The notes under the pieces were generated by a model. The model saw only the letters and a program-made list of their open reading frames with translations, had not been told where the DNA came from and ran no database searches. From Spirochaetae bacterium HGW-Spirochaetae-7 (GTDB taxonomy: Bacteria > Spirochaetota > Spirochaetia > Treponematales > UBA12059): 15,365 nucleotides of DNA. Each line of letters opens with the position of its first letter. The first letter of the stretch is position 1. A program made the translations under genes and the position numbers. Shown piece after piece: positions 1-6,496 of this stretch. The stretch spans positions 1 through 15,365 of the forward strand of contig PGXR01000135.1 in assembly GCA_002839245.1 (NCBI GenBank), in the 5' to 3' direction.

Positions 1-618
1 GTCACCGTCAGCGCTCTTACCGCCGGATTCCTTGCGCTGACGGTACGCGACGTCGTGCGGATGCGGCAGGGCAAGCCGGTCGCGGTCAAGGGCGTACTGC
101 GGCAGCGGCTTGCCGAGCTCCTGGCCGCAGACATGGCGCTGTACGCCTGCCACCTGCCTCTCGACGCCCACCCCGAGCTCGGAAACAACGCGGTCCTGGC
201 GCGGATGCTCGGGCTGACCGACGTAGAGCCGTTCGGCGATTACCACGGCGTCAAGATCGGCCTCAAGGGGAGGGTCAAGCCGGCCATATCGGTCGACGAG
301 GCAATACTCCGGATTCTGCCTTCGGGCGACGCGCCCCGTACGGTATTGCCGTTCGGCCCGGCGGGGGTGTCGACGATAGCCGTGGTTTCAGGCGGAGCGG
401 CGTTCGAGTCGCTCCAGGCGATAGCGGAAGGCATCGATCTGTACATGACCGGAGAGCCATCCCACTCAATATACCACGAGGCGATGGAGGCCAGGCTCAA
501 CTTCGTTGCCGCAGGGCATTACGCCACCGAGGTCCACGGCGTCAAGGCCGTCGCCGAGCGCGTGGCCCGCGACCTGTGCCTCGAGACCGTGTTCGTGGAA
601 TATCCAACCGGGCTGTGA
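1..618 (+). CDS. Nif3/DUF34 family dinuclear-metal protein (YbgI-like), 5' end outside the window
   Basis: This is the C-terminal part of a Nif3-like protein. The reading frame is open from base 1 to the TGA at 616-618, so the true start lies upstream. Family hallmarks seen are ALYACHLPLDAHPELGNN near bases 145-190, which carries the metal-ligand Asp, then VSGGAAFE, the DLYMTGEPSH segment and GHYATE close to the C terminus (His and Glu metal ligands). The family binds two metal ions in a toroidal hexamer. It is annotated as GTP cyclohydrolase 1 type 2, but its cellular role is poorly defined. The His-His pair normally found about 8 residues before a GKP-like segment is not readable here; the aligned stretch is RDVVRMRQ. 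It probably shares a transcript with lspA, which starts 35 bases later. I am sure of the family, not of the function. Confidence 0.88.
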   Translation, partial: VTVSALTAGFLALTVRDVVRMRQGKPVAVKGVLRQRLAELLAADMALYACHLPLDAHPELGNNAVLARMLGLTDVEPFGDYHGVKIGLKGRVKPAISVDEAILRILPSGDAPRTVLPFGPAGVSTIAVVSGGAAFESLQAIAEGIDLYMTGEPSHSIYHEAMEARLNFVAAGHYATEVHGVKAVAERVARDLCLETVFVEYPTGL

Positions 619-642
619 TGGCGCCGGAAAATACGTACATAC

Positions 643-647
643 AGGAG
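643..647 (+). promoter_or_regulatory. Ribosome binding site fixing the lspA start
   Basis: AGGAG lies 6 bases before the ATG at 654. The same frame is open back to 576 through the end of the upstream gene, but no other start there has such a site, so it decides the start. Confidence 0.75.
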
Positions 648-653
648 ACCATC

Positions 654-1190
654 ATGGCAGATCAAGGCTATAGAAAACCGCTCGCCCCGTTCATCCTTGC
701 CGCGGCCATCGTGGTGGTGGACCAGTTGACGAAGTTGGCCATCGTGGCTGCCATCAAGCCGGGGCGCATCGCCTGGCGGGCGCTTGGAGATTTTTTCTGG
801 CTCGTGCACCAGAAGAATACCGGCGCCGCCTTCAGCATGGGCGACGGACTTGCCGAACCGCTGCGGGTCGCGATCCTCATAATCGTGCCTGTCGCGCTGA
901 TGGCCGCACTGTGCATCTATTATTTCAGGACCGACGAGTTGACGCACCTGCAGCGCTGGGCTCTCGGCGGCATCATAGGCGGCGGCGTCGGGAACATCGT
1001 CGACAGGATCTTCAGGCCCGAGGGCGTGATAGACTTCCTGTCGTTCAAATTCTACGGCCTGTTCGGACTCGAACGCTGGCCTACCTTCAACGTGGCCGAC
1101 ATGTCGGTCGTCGTCTGCGGCATACTGCTCGTCGCCGCGGGCTTCTTCGTCGCGTCGCCTGCCGCGGACCAGGGAAAACCCAAGGCTTGA
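654..1190 (+). CDS. lspA: Lipoprotein signal peptidase (signal peptidase II)
   Basis: LspA is an inner-membrane aspartyl protease that cleaves the signal peptide of diacylglyceryl-modified prolipoproteins. The 178-residue product has the usual length and four hydrophobic helices. Family motifs are all present: VVVDQLTK (D23), KNTGAAFS (54-61), GGGVGNIVDR with catalytic Asp 117, and FNVADMSV with catalytic Asp 149. I chose the ATG at 654 because AGGAG sits 6 bases upstream and the protein then begins with a normal short N terminus before the first helix. It follows the Nif3-like gene by 35 bases on the same strand, so co-transcription is likely. Spirochaetes are lipoprotein-rich, so this is expected to be an important gene. 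Confidence 0.96.
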   Translation: MADQGYRKPLAPFILAAAIVVVDQLTKLAIVAAIKPGRIAWRALGDFFWLVHQKNTGAAFSMGDGLAEPLRVAILIIVPVALMAALCIYYFRTDELTHLQRWALGGIIGGGVGNIVDRIFRPEGVIDFLSFKFYGLFGLERWPTFNVADMSVVVCGILLVAAGFFVASPAADQGKPKA

Positions 1191-1210
1191 GCCCGACAGG
1201 ACGGCGCTTT

Positions 1211-1465
1211 ATGGGCATCGCGGTTGCCGCGGCCTGCTTCGCGTTCATGGCCGCGGTCTTTTTCGCGTTGCTGTCGCTGTGGGGGCTGCTGGCGGCGCCG
1301 TTCGTCAGGATGCGGGCGTCGAGCTTCGTGATCGCCTGCGCCCTGGCATTGTCCGCGGCCGCGACCCTGCTCGCGTACCGCGCCGCCTACCGAGCCGCGG
1401 TACGCGCGGCGATGCGGGCTGATTACCGCAACGGTACGCGCGGCGGCAAGCGGCGCGGTACGTGA
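1211..1465 (+). CDS. Small two-helix membrane protein, unknown function
   Basis: The 84-residue product is dominated by alanine and has two clear hydrophobic segments (about residues 2-31 and 37-58). An arginine- and alanine-rich tail (YRAAYRAAVRAAMRADYR, then GGKRR) follows. The positive tail suggests a cytoplasmic C terminus. The ATG at 1211 lies 20 bases after the lspA stop with a weak AGGA about 10 bases upstream. I do not recognise a family. Position suggests it is the last gene of the Nif3-lspA transcript. The low-complexity composition of GC-rich sequence could by chance mimic such a protein, so its reality is uncertain. It ends 4 bases from the stop of the converging minus-strand gene. 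Confidence 0.5.
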   Translation: MGIAVAAACFAFMAAVFFALLSLWGLLAAPFVRMRASSFVIACALALSAAATLLAYRAAYRAAVRAAMRADYRNGTRGGKRRGT

Positions 1466-1469
1466 ACCC

Positions 1470-1982
1470 TCAGGCCTCGACGAGGGGCAGCCCGGTCGCC
1501 TCGGCGATAGCGGCGGCGCGCTCCCGCAACTGGGGCAGCCTTTTTGTTCCGGCCGAGCACAGCACCATCGTCCGGCCATCGCCCATCACGAGGCTCAGGG
1601 CGCAGCGGTCCCTGGCGGAGCCTGGCTGGACCTTGGCGTAGGGGTCCTGGGGGGCCGCCCCGGAAAATTCGGCGTCGACCTTGATCGACGATATGGTGTC
1701 CAGCCCGACCGCCCAGCTCTTCGCGAGGAACAGTACGCCGAAACGTCTGCGCATCTCCCCCGCGCCTGCATCGAATGTCCATCGATCCTCGGAAAGCGCC
1801 GCGAGCGATATGACCACAGCGAACATGACCGCGAAGGGGCTGCCCGCGGGGTCGCGGACGAGCGTCAGCACGAGAGCGAATCCGAGGGCCACGTACAAAA
1901 GCCTCGTGGCGGGCGAGATGGTGAGTTCAATACGGCCGGGGCGTCGCCGGACTATTGCCGGGAGCAGGCTCAAGAGCGTCAT
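1470..1982 (-). CDS. Small membrane protein with a soluble C-terminal domain, unknown
   Basis: The 170-residue protein has a short basic N terminus, two hydrophobic helices (about residues 27-42 and 48-64) and a soluble remainder. The remainder contains alternating beta-like stretches (RWTFDAGAGEMRRRFGVLF, then ISSIKVDAEF, then CALSLVMGDGRTMVLCSAG). This layout resembles small bacterial membrane proteins with a pleckstrin-homology-like domain after two helices, which is only a structural guess. The start is well supported: the minus strand reads AAGGAGG, then 4 bases, then ATG. It is the last gene of the histidine kinase-HAD operon, 27 bases after the HAD gene. No catalytic motif is visible. 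Confidence 0.75.
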   Translation of the reverse strand: MTLLSLLPAIVRRRPGRIELTISPATRLLYVALGFALVLTLVRDPAGSPFAVMFAVVISLAALSEDRWTFDAGAGEMRRRFGVLFLAKSWAVGLDTISSIKVDAEFSGAAPQDPYAKVQPGSARDRCALSLVMGDGRTMVLCSAGTKRLPQLRERAAAIAEATGLPLVEA

Positions 1983-1986
1983 GGAT

Positions 1987-1993
1987 CCTCCTT
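1987..1993 (-). promoter_or_regulatory. Strong ribosome binding site of the small membrane protein gene
   Basis: On the minus strand AAGGAGG lies 4 bases before the ATG at 1982. It is the best Shine-Dalgarno match in the window, which supports both the start and the reality of the gene. Confidence 0.7.
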
Positions 1994-2009
1994 GTCGCGA
2001 TACCGGCCG

Positions 2010-2636
2010 CTACAGATAGGCGGGGAGCTCGTAGATGGTACGAATGGTCGGCAGGCCCGAGTCGGGATGCTTGCCGAAGTGGTCTACGAGTACGCCCTTG
2101 CCGCCGCCGTCGATGAAGCCCTGCACGTAGCGCGGAATGTCGTCGACGAACAGCAGGCTGCTTGCCGGCAACCCGATGGCATCGATGACACGCCCGACGG
2201 CCTCGGCATCCGGCTTGCCCTTGAGCAAGTTGAATTTCACGTCGAATACCCGTTCGAACCGGCCCGCGATCCCCAGCTTGCGCAGCATCCGGTCGGCGTG
2301 TTCCATGGGCGCGTTCGTGAAGACGTACTTGGGCATGGGCAGCGAGTCGAGGAACGGCCCGAGCATCGGATCGAAGTCGACCAGTTCTTCCTCTCCGTCG
2401 GGATGGACCCATGAAAAGTAGTCGTCTGGGTCGGAGAATCCCTGCTCGGCCATCAGCCACTCGAGCGTGGTGCCGTAACGCGGCATCCTCTCGTGCCTGA
2501 TGGCAGCGGCGGCTTCGGCGTCGAGCCCGAGGAACCTGGCGGTGTATTCGTTCATCCTGCGAATGATCTGGGCTTCCATCGAGGCGCTCGCGGGATAGAG
2601 GGTGTTGTCCAGGTCGAAGATGACGGCGCGTACCAT
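2010..2636 (-). CDS. HAD-superfamily hydrolase, pyrimidine 5'-nucleotidase type
   Basis: The 208-residue cytosolic protein has all four HAD motifs. Motif I is FDLDNTLYP (nucleophile D8, acid/base D10), motif II is the Thr of VFTNAP (T107), motif III is the Lys of LLKGKPD (about 141), and motif IV is LLFVDD (D165/D166). The DNTLYP box and the helical cap beginning with a RRMNEYTARFLGL-like stretch are typical of the SDT1/pyrimidine 5'-nucleotidase branch, so it probably dephosphorylates a nucleotide or small phosphate ester. Substrate choice is inference. The frame is open further upstream into the kinase gene. I chose the ATG at 2636 because motif I must lie at the N terminus and an AAAGGG sequence precedes it. 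It lies 28 bases after the kinase stop and 27 before the next gene, an operon arrangement. Confidence 0.9.
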   Translation of the reverse strand: MVRAVIFDLDNTLYPASASMEAQIIRRMNEYTARFLGLDAEAAAAIRHERMPRYGTTLEWLMAEQGFSDPDDYFSWVHPDGEEELVDFDPMLGPFLDSLPMPKYVFTNAPMEHADRMLRKLGIAGRFERVFDVKFNLLKGKPDAEAVGRVIDAIGLPASSLLFVDDIPRYVQGFIDGGGKGVLVDHFGKHPDSGLPTIRTIYELPAYL

Positions 2637-2664
2637 GTACCCTTTGTAGCACGCGGCCGCTGCT

Positions 2665-3861
2665 TTATGGAAGGCTGGCGGGGGTTTCAGGCGTTTTCGG
2701 GATGCGTATCCTGAAAGTGGTGCCGGAACCGTCCTCCGAATCAAAAGATATCGTGCCTTGCAGGTACCGTTCCGTCAGCATCTTCATGCCGTAGGTACCC
2801 AGGCCCCTTCCCCTGCCCTTGGTCGAATACGAGCGCTGGAAGACGCGCATTTTCGTCTCCTGCGACATCGGCGAGGCATTCCATACCCATATCGAAACGG
2901 TATCCGGTTCCTCGTCGTAGCCGACGCGTACGGTATCCCCCGGCTCCGATGCCTCGAGCGCGTTCTTGAACATGTTGTCCAAGACCCGCCTCAGGAGCAC
3001 CGGATCGGTCTCGATGCACAACGTTCCGGAGCTGCCCGCAGGCCTCGCTCCGCCTTGCCTCGAGTCGTCTATCTCGATCGTGGTATCCTTGCCGTAGAGC
3101 TGGTACTCGAACATGGCGATTGAGCGCTCGATCATCGACCGGACCGGGACGGGCTCGGACGTGGTCGCGAGTTCTCCCTGCTCGGCTGCCTTGATGGAGC
3201 GCTGCGAGCCGATTTCCTCGATCAGCTGGTCGGCGGCGGCCCGCAGGAGGCGCATATACTCCGCCGTCGGGTGTTCATCGTCCTCTATCAAATTGAGGAT
3301 GGCGACAATGCCTCCGACGGTGTTGCCGATGTCGTGGTAGAAGATCCGCTCCAGCACCTCGTGCCGCTTCCGTTCGGAGATGTCTTGGGCGGACAGAAGT
3401 ACCAGCCGCTCGTTACCCAACTGTACGGGCTTGGTCCAGACCAGGAGGTTGAGGGTATCGGAGTCGTGGCGCTCGTCACGCTGGATGATGCATTCCTCGG
3501 AATCGGTAGCTCCGGCCAGCGCATTCATGATGGCCGAAGGCGTACCGCAGAACGCGCAGAACGCGGTGGTGCCGCAGCCCCCCGGCAGCTCGTGCGCGTG
3601 CAGGCAGCCGAGGGCCTCGCCTGGCCTGGAACCGATGGCGTCCTCCGATCGGCTGACTTCCCGGGCCTTGCGGTTCATCCAGACTATTTGCCGCTTGTCG
3701 TTGGTCACCAGGAGCAGCATCGGAAGGTCTTCCAGGATGTCGGTCATCGGCGTCGACAGGAGGGCGAGCCGCTGCCTGTCGATTATTTCCTCGTGGTCGC
3801 GGGCGGCGGGGAGGTAGCGGGTTTCGGTGGCGTCTGGGTCCATCATCGCGCTGGCGCGCAT
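2665..3861 (-). CDS. Cytosolic PAS-domain sensor histidine kinase with a cysteine-rich PAS insert
   Basis: The 398-residue protein has no signal peptide or membrane helix. Order of parts: a PAS domain (about 40-160) with a cysteine cluster C86, C96, C102, C105 inside GCLHAHELPGGCGTTAFCAFCG-type sequence; a phosphoacceptor helix with FYHDIGNT (His 176); and a C-terminal ATPase domain with N-box RRVLDNMFKNALEAS and a late GRGRGLGTYGMKML G2 box. The usual DxGxG box is replaced by VWNASPMS. I prefer the ATG at 3861 over the one at 3882, because AAGGAG lies 9 bases upstream and a candidate promoter would start transcription close to 3879. It leads the minus-strand operon with the HAD and small membrane protein genes. 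No response regulator is adjacent, so it is an orphan kinase. The cysteines suggest a metal, Fe-S or redox input, which is inference. Confidence 0.9.
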   Translation of the reverse strand: MRASAMMDPDATETRYLPAARDHEEIIDRQRLALLSTPMTDILEDLPMLLLVTNDKRQIVWMNRKAREVSRSEDAIGSRPGEALGCLHAHELPGGCGTTAFCAFCGTPSAIMNALAGATDSEECIIQRDERHDSDTLNLLVWTKPVQLGNERLVLLSAQDISERKRHEVLERIFYHDIGNTVGGIVAILNLIEDDEHPTAEYMRLLRAAADQLIEEIGSQRSIKAAEQGELATTSEPVPVRSMIERSIAMFEYQLYGKDTTIEIDDSRQGGARPAGSSGTLCIETDPVLLRRVLDNMFKNALEASEPGDTVRVGYDEEPDTVSIWVWNASPMSQETKMRVFQRSYSTKGRGRGLGTYGMKMLTERYLQGTISFDSEDGSGTTFRIRIPKTPETPASLP

Positions 3862-3885
3862 CGTACGGTTCTCCTTGTGCATGCG

Positions 3886-3915
3886 ATACTTGACGCGAAG
3901 GGCCTATTTCGTCAA
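3886..3915 (-). promoter_or_regulatory. Candidate sigma70 promoter of the histidine kinase operon
   Basis: On the minus strand TTGACG (3915-3910) is followed after 18 bases by AAGTAT (3891-3886). The -35 match is good and the -10 match weak. Transcription would begin near 3879, just upstream of the AAGGAG site used for the start at 3861. The whole promoter lies within the palindrome at 3889-3916. Confidence 0.4.
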
Positions 3916-3916
3916 G
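3889..3916. promoter_or_regulatory. Palindromic candidate operator between the kinase and TetR genes
   Basis: A 28-base imperfect inverted repeat has outer arms CTTGACG and CGTCAAG, which match perfectly over 7 bases, plus further inner matches, for 10 of 14 pairs overall. It lies between the divergent kinase and TetR genes, where TetR-family regulators commonly bind to control themselves and neighbours. Both arms also read as TTGACG -35 boxes, one on each strand. That this is the TetR site is inference from position and symmetry. Confidence 0.5.
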
Positions 3917-3948
3917 GTAACAATTAGTTAAATCACAGGTCCGTCCGT

Positions 3949-3953
3949 GGAGG
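3949..3953 (+). promoter_or_regulatory. Ribosome binding site deciding the TetR start
   Basis: GGAGG lies 5 bases before the GTG at 3959. A GTG at 3947 is also in frame, but it overlaps this site and has none of its own. Confidence 0.65.
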
Positions 3954-3958
3954 TCTTC

Positions 3959-4558
3959 GTGTCCGTTACCGTTGAGCACGAGAAACGAAGGAAGGAAATC
4001 CTCGAAAACGCCCTCGACGTGTTCGTCGAGGAGGGTTACGCCGATACCACCTTCCAGAAAATTGCCGACCGTTGCGGCATCACCCGCACGATACTGTATC
4101 TCTACTTCAAGAACAAGCGCGAAGTCTTCATGTTCAGCATCAAGCGCTTCACCGAGAAGCTCGAGGCCGAGATCCGGCTGGTAGCCACCAGCGACGCGTC
4201 CTCCGCCTGCGAAACCCTCGAGAAGCTGGCATCGCTGGTCATTGCCCGCTGCGCCGAGCAGGCCAAGCTGCTGTCGGTCATCGTCGGCTACCTGGAGCAC
4301 TCGAAGAAATCCGGGACGGATGTCGGCGATCGCGTCCGCAGGAGGACGATACGGATGCGGCACATCATCGCCGGAGTCGTCATCGTAGGGCAGAAGCGTG
4401 GCGAGCTCAGGAAGGTTTCCGTAGCCGCGATTTCCGATTTTTTCTACGCGATCATCGAGGCTGCCATCTTCCGGGTGGTGGTGCTCGGCAACGGAGATAC
4501 TTCCGACCTCGAGGCCGCGATGCTGTTGTTTTTCGAGGGCCTCAAGGCAAGCCGGTGA
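3959..4558 (+). CDS. TetR-family transcriptional regulator heading the lipoate operon
   Basis: The 199-residue protein has a typical TetR helix-turn-helix at about residues 10-56: KRRKEILENALDVFVEEGY, then TTFQKIADRCGITRTILYLYFKNKREVF. An all-helical ligand/dimerisation domain of unrecognised specificity follows. I chose the GTG at 3959 because GGAGG precedes it. Its TGA overlaps the GTG start of lipA (GTGA at 4555-4558), so it is translated with the lipoate genes and probably controls them and itself. The palindrome at 3889-3916 is a likely target, which would also bring the divergent histidine kinase under its control. The ligand could be an acyl or lipoyl compound, but nothing in the sequence proves that. 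Confidence 0.9.
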   Translation: MSVTVEHEKRRKEILENALDVFVEEGYADTTFQKIADRCGITRTILYLYFKNKREVFMFSIKRFTEKLEAEIRLVATSDASSACETLEKLASLVIARCAEQAKLLSVIVGYLEHSKKSGTDVGDRVRRRTIRMRHIIAGVVIVGQKRGELRKVSVAAISDFFYAIIEAAIFRVVVLGNGDTSDLEAAMLLFFEGLKASR

Positions 4559-5430
4559 ACCAGGCCAGGAAGCCCGCCTGGCTCCGCGTGGCCATCCCCT
4601 CGGGGGCTCGCTGGCGCGCCATGAGCGACCTGCTTTCGCGGCGCGGCCTGCACACCGTCTGCGACGAGGCTGCCTGCCCGAACAAGGCCGAGTGCTGGGC
4701 CTGCGGCACGGCCACCTTCATGGTGCTCGGCGACGTCTGCACGCGGGGCTGCCGGTTCTGCGCCGTCTCGACGGCGGCAAGCGGCAAGCCTCCGCTGGCC
4801 GGAGAGCCCGCGGAGCTGGCGCTGGCCGTAGCCGAGCTTGGACTACGCTACGCTGTCATCACCAGCGTCGACCGCGATGACCTGCCTGATCGAGGCGCCG
4901 GCCATTTCGCGGCCTGCGTCCGGGCCATCAAGTCGACGGTGCCCGGCGTCATGGTGGAGGCGCTGATACCCGACTTCCGCGGCGCCGAGCTCGACGCCAT
5001 AGCCGCTTCCGGTCCCGACGTCATAGCCCACAACGTCGAAACCGTCCGTCGCCTCCAGCATGTCCGCGACGCCCGCGCCTCCTTCGACCTGTCCCTGGCA
5101 ACCCTGCGGGAGGCCAAGGCGCGATCCGCGGCCATGACCAAGTCCAGCCTGATGCTCGGACTCGGCGAGACCGAGGACGAAGTGTGCTCCGCGATGGACG
5201 AGTTGCGCGCCGTCGGCTGCGACATGCTGGTCATCGGCCAGTACCTGCGTCCGACGGAGAAGCAGGTGGCCGTGGCCGAGTACCTGAGCCCTGAGCGTTT
5301 CGACCGTTATGCAGGCCTGGCGCGCGAGCGCGGCTTCGGGTCGGTCGTGTCGGCGCCGCTGGCCCGGACCAGCTGGCACGCAAGGGAAGGCTGCGATGCC
5401 GCATCCCTGGCTGCCGGACGCGGCTTATGA
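4555..5430 (+). CDS. lipA: Lipoyl synthase (radical SAM)
   Basis: LipA inserts two sulphurs into octanoyl groups bound to lipoyl domains, using one radical-SAM cluster and one sacrificial auxiliary [4Fe-4S] cluster. The 291-residue protein has the auxiliary cluster cysteines C36, C41 and C47 (TVCDEAACPNKAEC), the radical-SAM motif CTRGCRFC (C62, C66, C69), the family signature ITSVDRDDLPDRGAGHF, and the C-terminal ligand serine in RTSWHA (S273; the family usually has RSSYHA). The GTG at 4555 is preferred to the ATG at 4621 because the family N terminus KPxWLR lies between them. The start overlaps the TetR stop and the stop overlaps the next start (ATGA at 5427-5430), which indicates translational coupling. 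Confidence 0.96.
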   Translation: MNQARKPAWLRVAIPSGARWRAMSDLLSRRGLHTVCDEAACPNKAECWACGTATFMVLGDVCTRGCRFCAVSTAASGKPPLAGEPAELALAVAELGLRYAVITSVDRDDLPDRGAGHFAACVRAIKSTVPGVMVEALIPDFRGAELDAIAASGPDVIAHNVETVRRLQHVRDARASFDLSLATLREAKARSAAMTKSSLMLGLGETEDEVCSAMDELRAVGCDMLVIGQYLRPTEKQVAVAEYLSPERFDRYAGLARERGFGSVVSAPLARTSWHAREGCDAASLAAGRGL

Positions 5431-5726
5431 AAGGCTCCTACATAGGGAAGCCCGCCGGCGGGAAGCTGTTGCGGCTCGACCTCGAGTGGGAAGACGGCCT
5501 CGTCGCGAGCGTCGCCATACGCGGCGATTTCTTTGCCCATCCCGAGGAAGGTTTCGAGGACGCCGAGGCCGCGCTCGTCGGGACGTCCGTCGACGACGTC
5601 GGCGAAACTTTCGCCGCCGGGTTGTCCAGCCGCGGGGTGACGCTCTTCGGCCTGACCGCGGCCGACATCGGCGCGGCCGCCGCATCGATAGTCGCCTCCA
5701 GTGGCGCGAAAGGGACTTTTTCATGA
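5427..5726 (+). CDS. lplB: Stand-alone lipoate-protein ligase accessory domain (LplB type)
   Basis: The 99-residue protein matches the accessory (C-terminal) domain of lipoate-protein ligases. It has GGKLLRLDLEWEDGLVASVAI followed by the diagnostic GDFFAHPEEGFEDAEAALVG, then a helical end with LFGLTAADIGAAAASIV. In one-chain ligases this domain follows the catalytic part and is needed for lipoate adenylation. Here it is a separate gene in front of the catalytic subunit, as in the two-protein ligase of Thermoplasma acidophilum. It overlaps lipA by ATGA at its start and lplA by ATGA at its end, so the subunits are probably made in equal amounts and form a complex. Family assignment rests on motif recognition. 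Confidence 0.85.
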   Translation: MKGSYIGKPAGGKLLRLDLEWEDGLVASVAIRGDFFAHPEEGFEDAEAALVGTSVDDVGETFAAGLSSRGVTLFGLTAADIGAAAASIVASSGAKGTFS

Positions 5727-6484
5727 TGTCTTTCAGGTACCTGGAGACAGGGGCCAACCCTGCAGCCTTCAACATGGGCCTCGACGAGGCCATCCTCGAA
5801 TCGGTCTCCACGGGAACCGAGCGGCCGACGCTGCGTTTTTACGCATGGAAGCCGGCGGCGGTTTCCATCGGGTATTTTCAGGGAGTGCGCGACGAGGTCG
5901 ACCTGGAACGTTGCGCCGAGCTGGGCGTGGATGTCGTCCGTCGACTGACCGGCGGTGGAGCCGTGTTCCATTCAGCCGAACTGACGTACAGCGTGGTCGT
6001 TCCCGAGTCTCACCCTCTCGCAGCGGGCGGTATCATGGAGTCCTATCGGGCCGTCTGCGCCGGCGTCATCGGGGGACTGGCGGTACTCGGCATAGCCGCG
6101 GAATTCGCCCCGCTCAACGATGTTGTCGCATCCGGGAAAAAGCTTTCGGGCAACGCACAGACCAGGAAGCGCGGCTGCCTGCTCCAGCACGGCACCGTGC
6201 TGCTCGGCGTCGACCTGGACACGATGTTCACGGTGCTCAAGGTTCCCAACGAGAAGCTGAAGGGAAAGCTGATAGAGGATGTCTGCGCGAGGGTGTCTTC
6301 GGTATCGGACATGACCGGCAGGACCGTCGGCTACGACGAGGCGGTGCCGGCTTTCGAGCGCGGATTTGCCGACGCGCTGGGCGGCCTCGGAGAACGGTCC
6401 GGTCCGAGCCCGGCGGAGCTGGCCAGGGCCAGGGCCCTGGCCGAGGAGCGCTTCGCCAGCAGGACGTGGATATTCAGGCGCTGA
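5723..6484 (+). CDS. lplA: Lipoate-protein ligase, catalytic subunit (LplA type)
   Basis: This member of the biotin/lipoate transferase fold has 253 residues. It would activate lipoate with ATP and transfer it to the lysine of lipoyl domains. Motifs are RRLTGGGAVFH (73-83) for ligand and ATP binding, NDVVASGKKLSGNAQ with the key lysine K140, and LLQHGTVLL (153-161). The position that holds the catalytic Cys in LipM octanoyltransferases (PVCF) reads PLND here, as in true ligases, which argues for ligase activity. The chain stops without the accessory domain, which is supplied by the preceding gene. The ATG at 5723 overlaps that gene's stop; an ATG at 5726 is an alternative. It is the last gene of the operon and converges on the transglycosylase gene 12 bases away. 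Confidence 0.92.
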   Translation: MMSFRYLETGANPAAFNMGLDEAILESVSTGTERPTLRFYAWKPAAVSIGYFQGVRDEVDLERCAELGVDVVRRLTGGGAVFHSAELTYSVVVPESHPLAAGGIMESYRAVCAGVIGGLAVLGIAAEFAPLNDVVASGKKLSGNAQTRKRGCLLQHGTVLLGVDLDTMFTVLKVPNEKLKGKLIEDVCARVSSVSDMTGRTVGYDEAVPAFERGFADALGGLGERSGPSPAELARARALAEERFASRTWIFRR

Positions 6485-6496
6485 GCCGGAGTCTGT

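Noticed and set aside
3271..3927. A 218-codon plus-strand open frame
   Set aside because: It is antisense to the histidine kinase, whose domain motifs are clear, and it shows no family features.
5427..5726. Glycine cleavage H protein or other lipoyl-domain protein as the small gene between lipA and lplA
   Set aside because: There is no lipoyl-lysine motif (such as ESVKA or DKA). The GDFFxHPEE segment instead identifies the lipoate ligase accessory domain.
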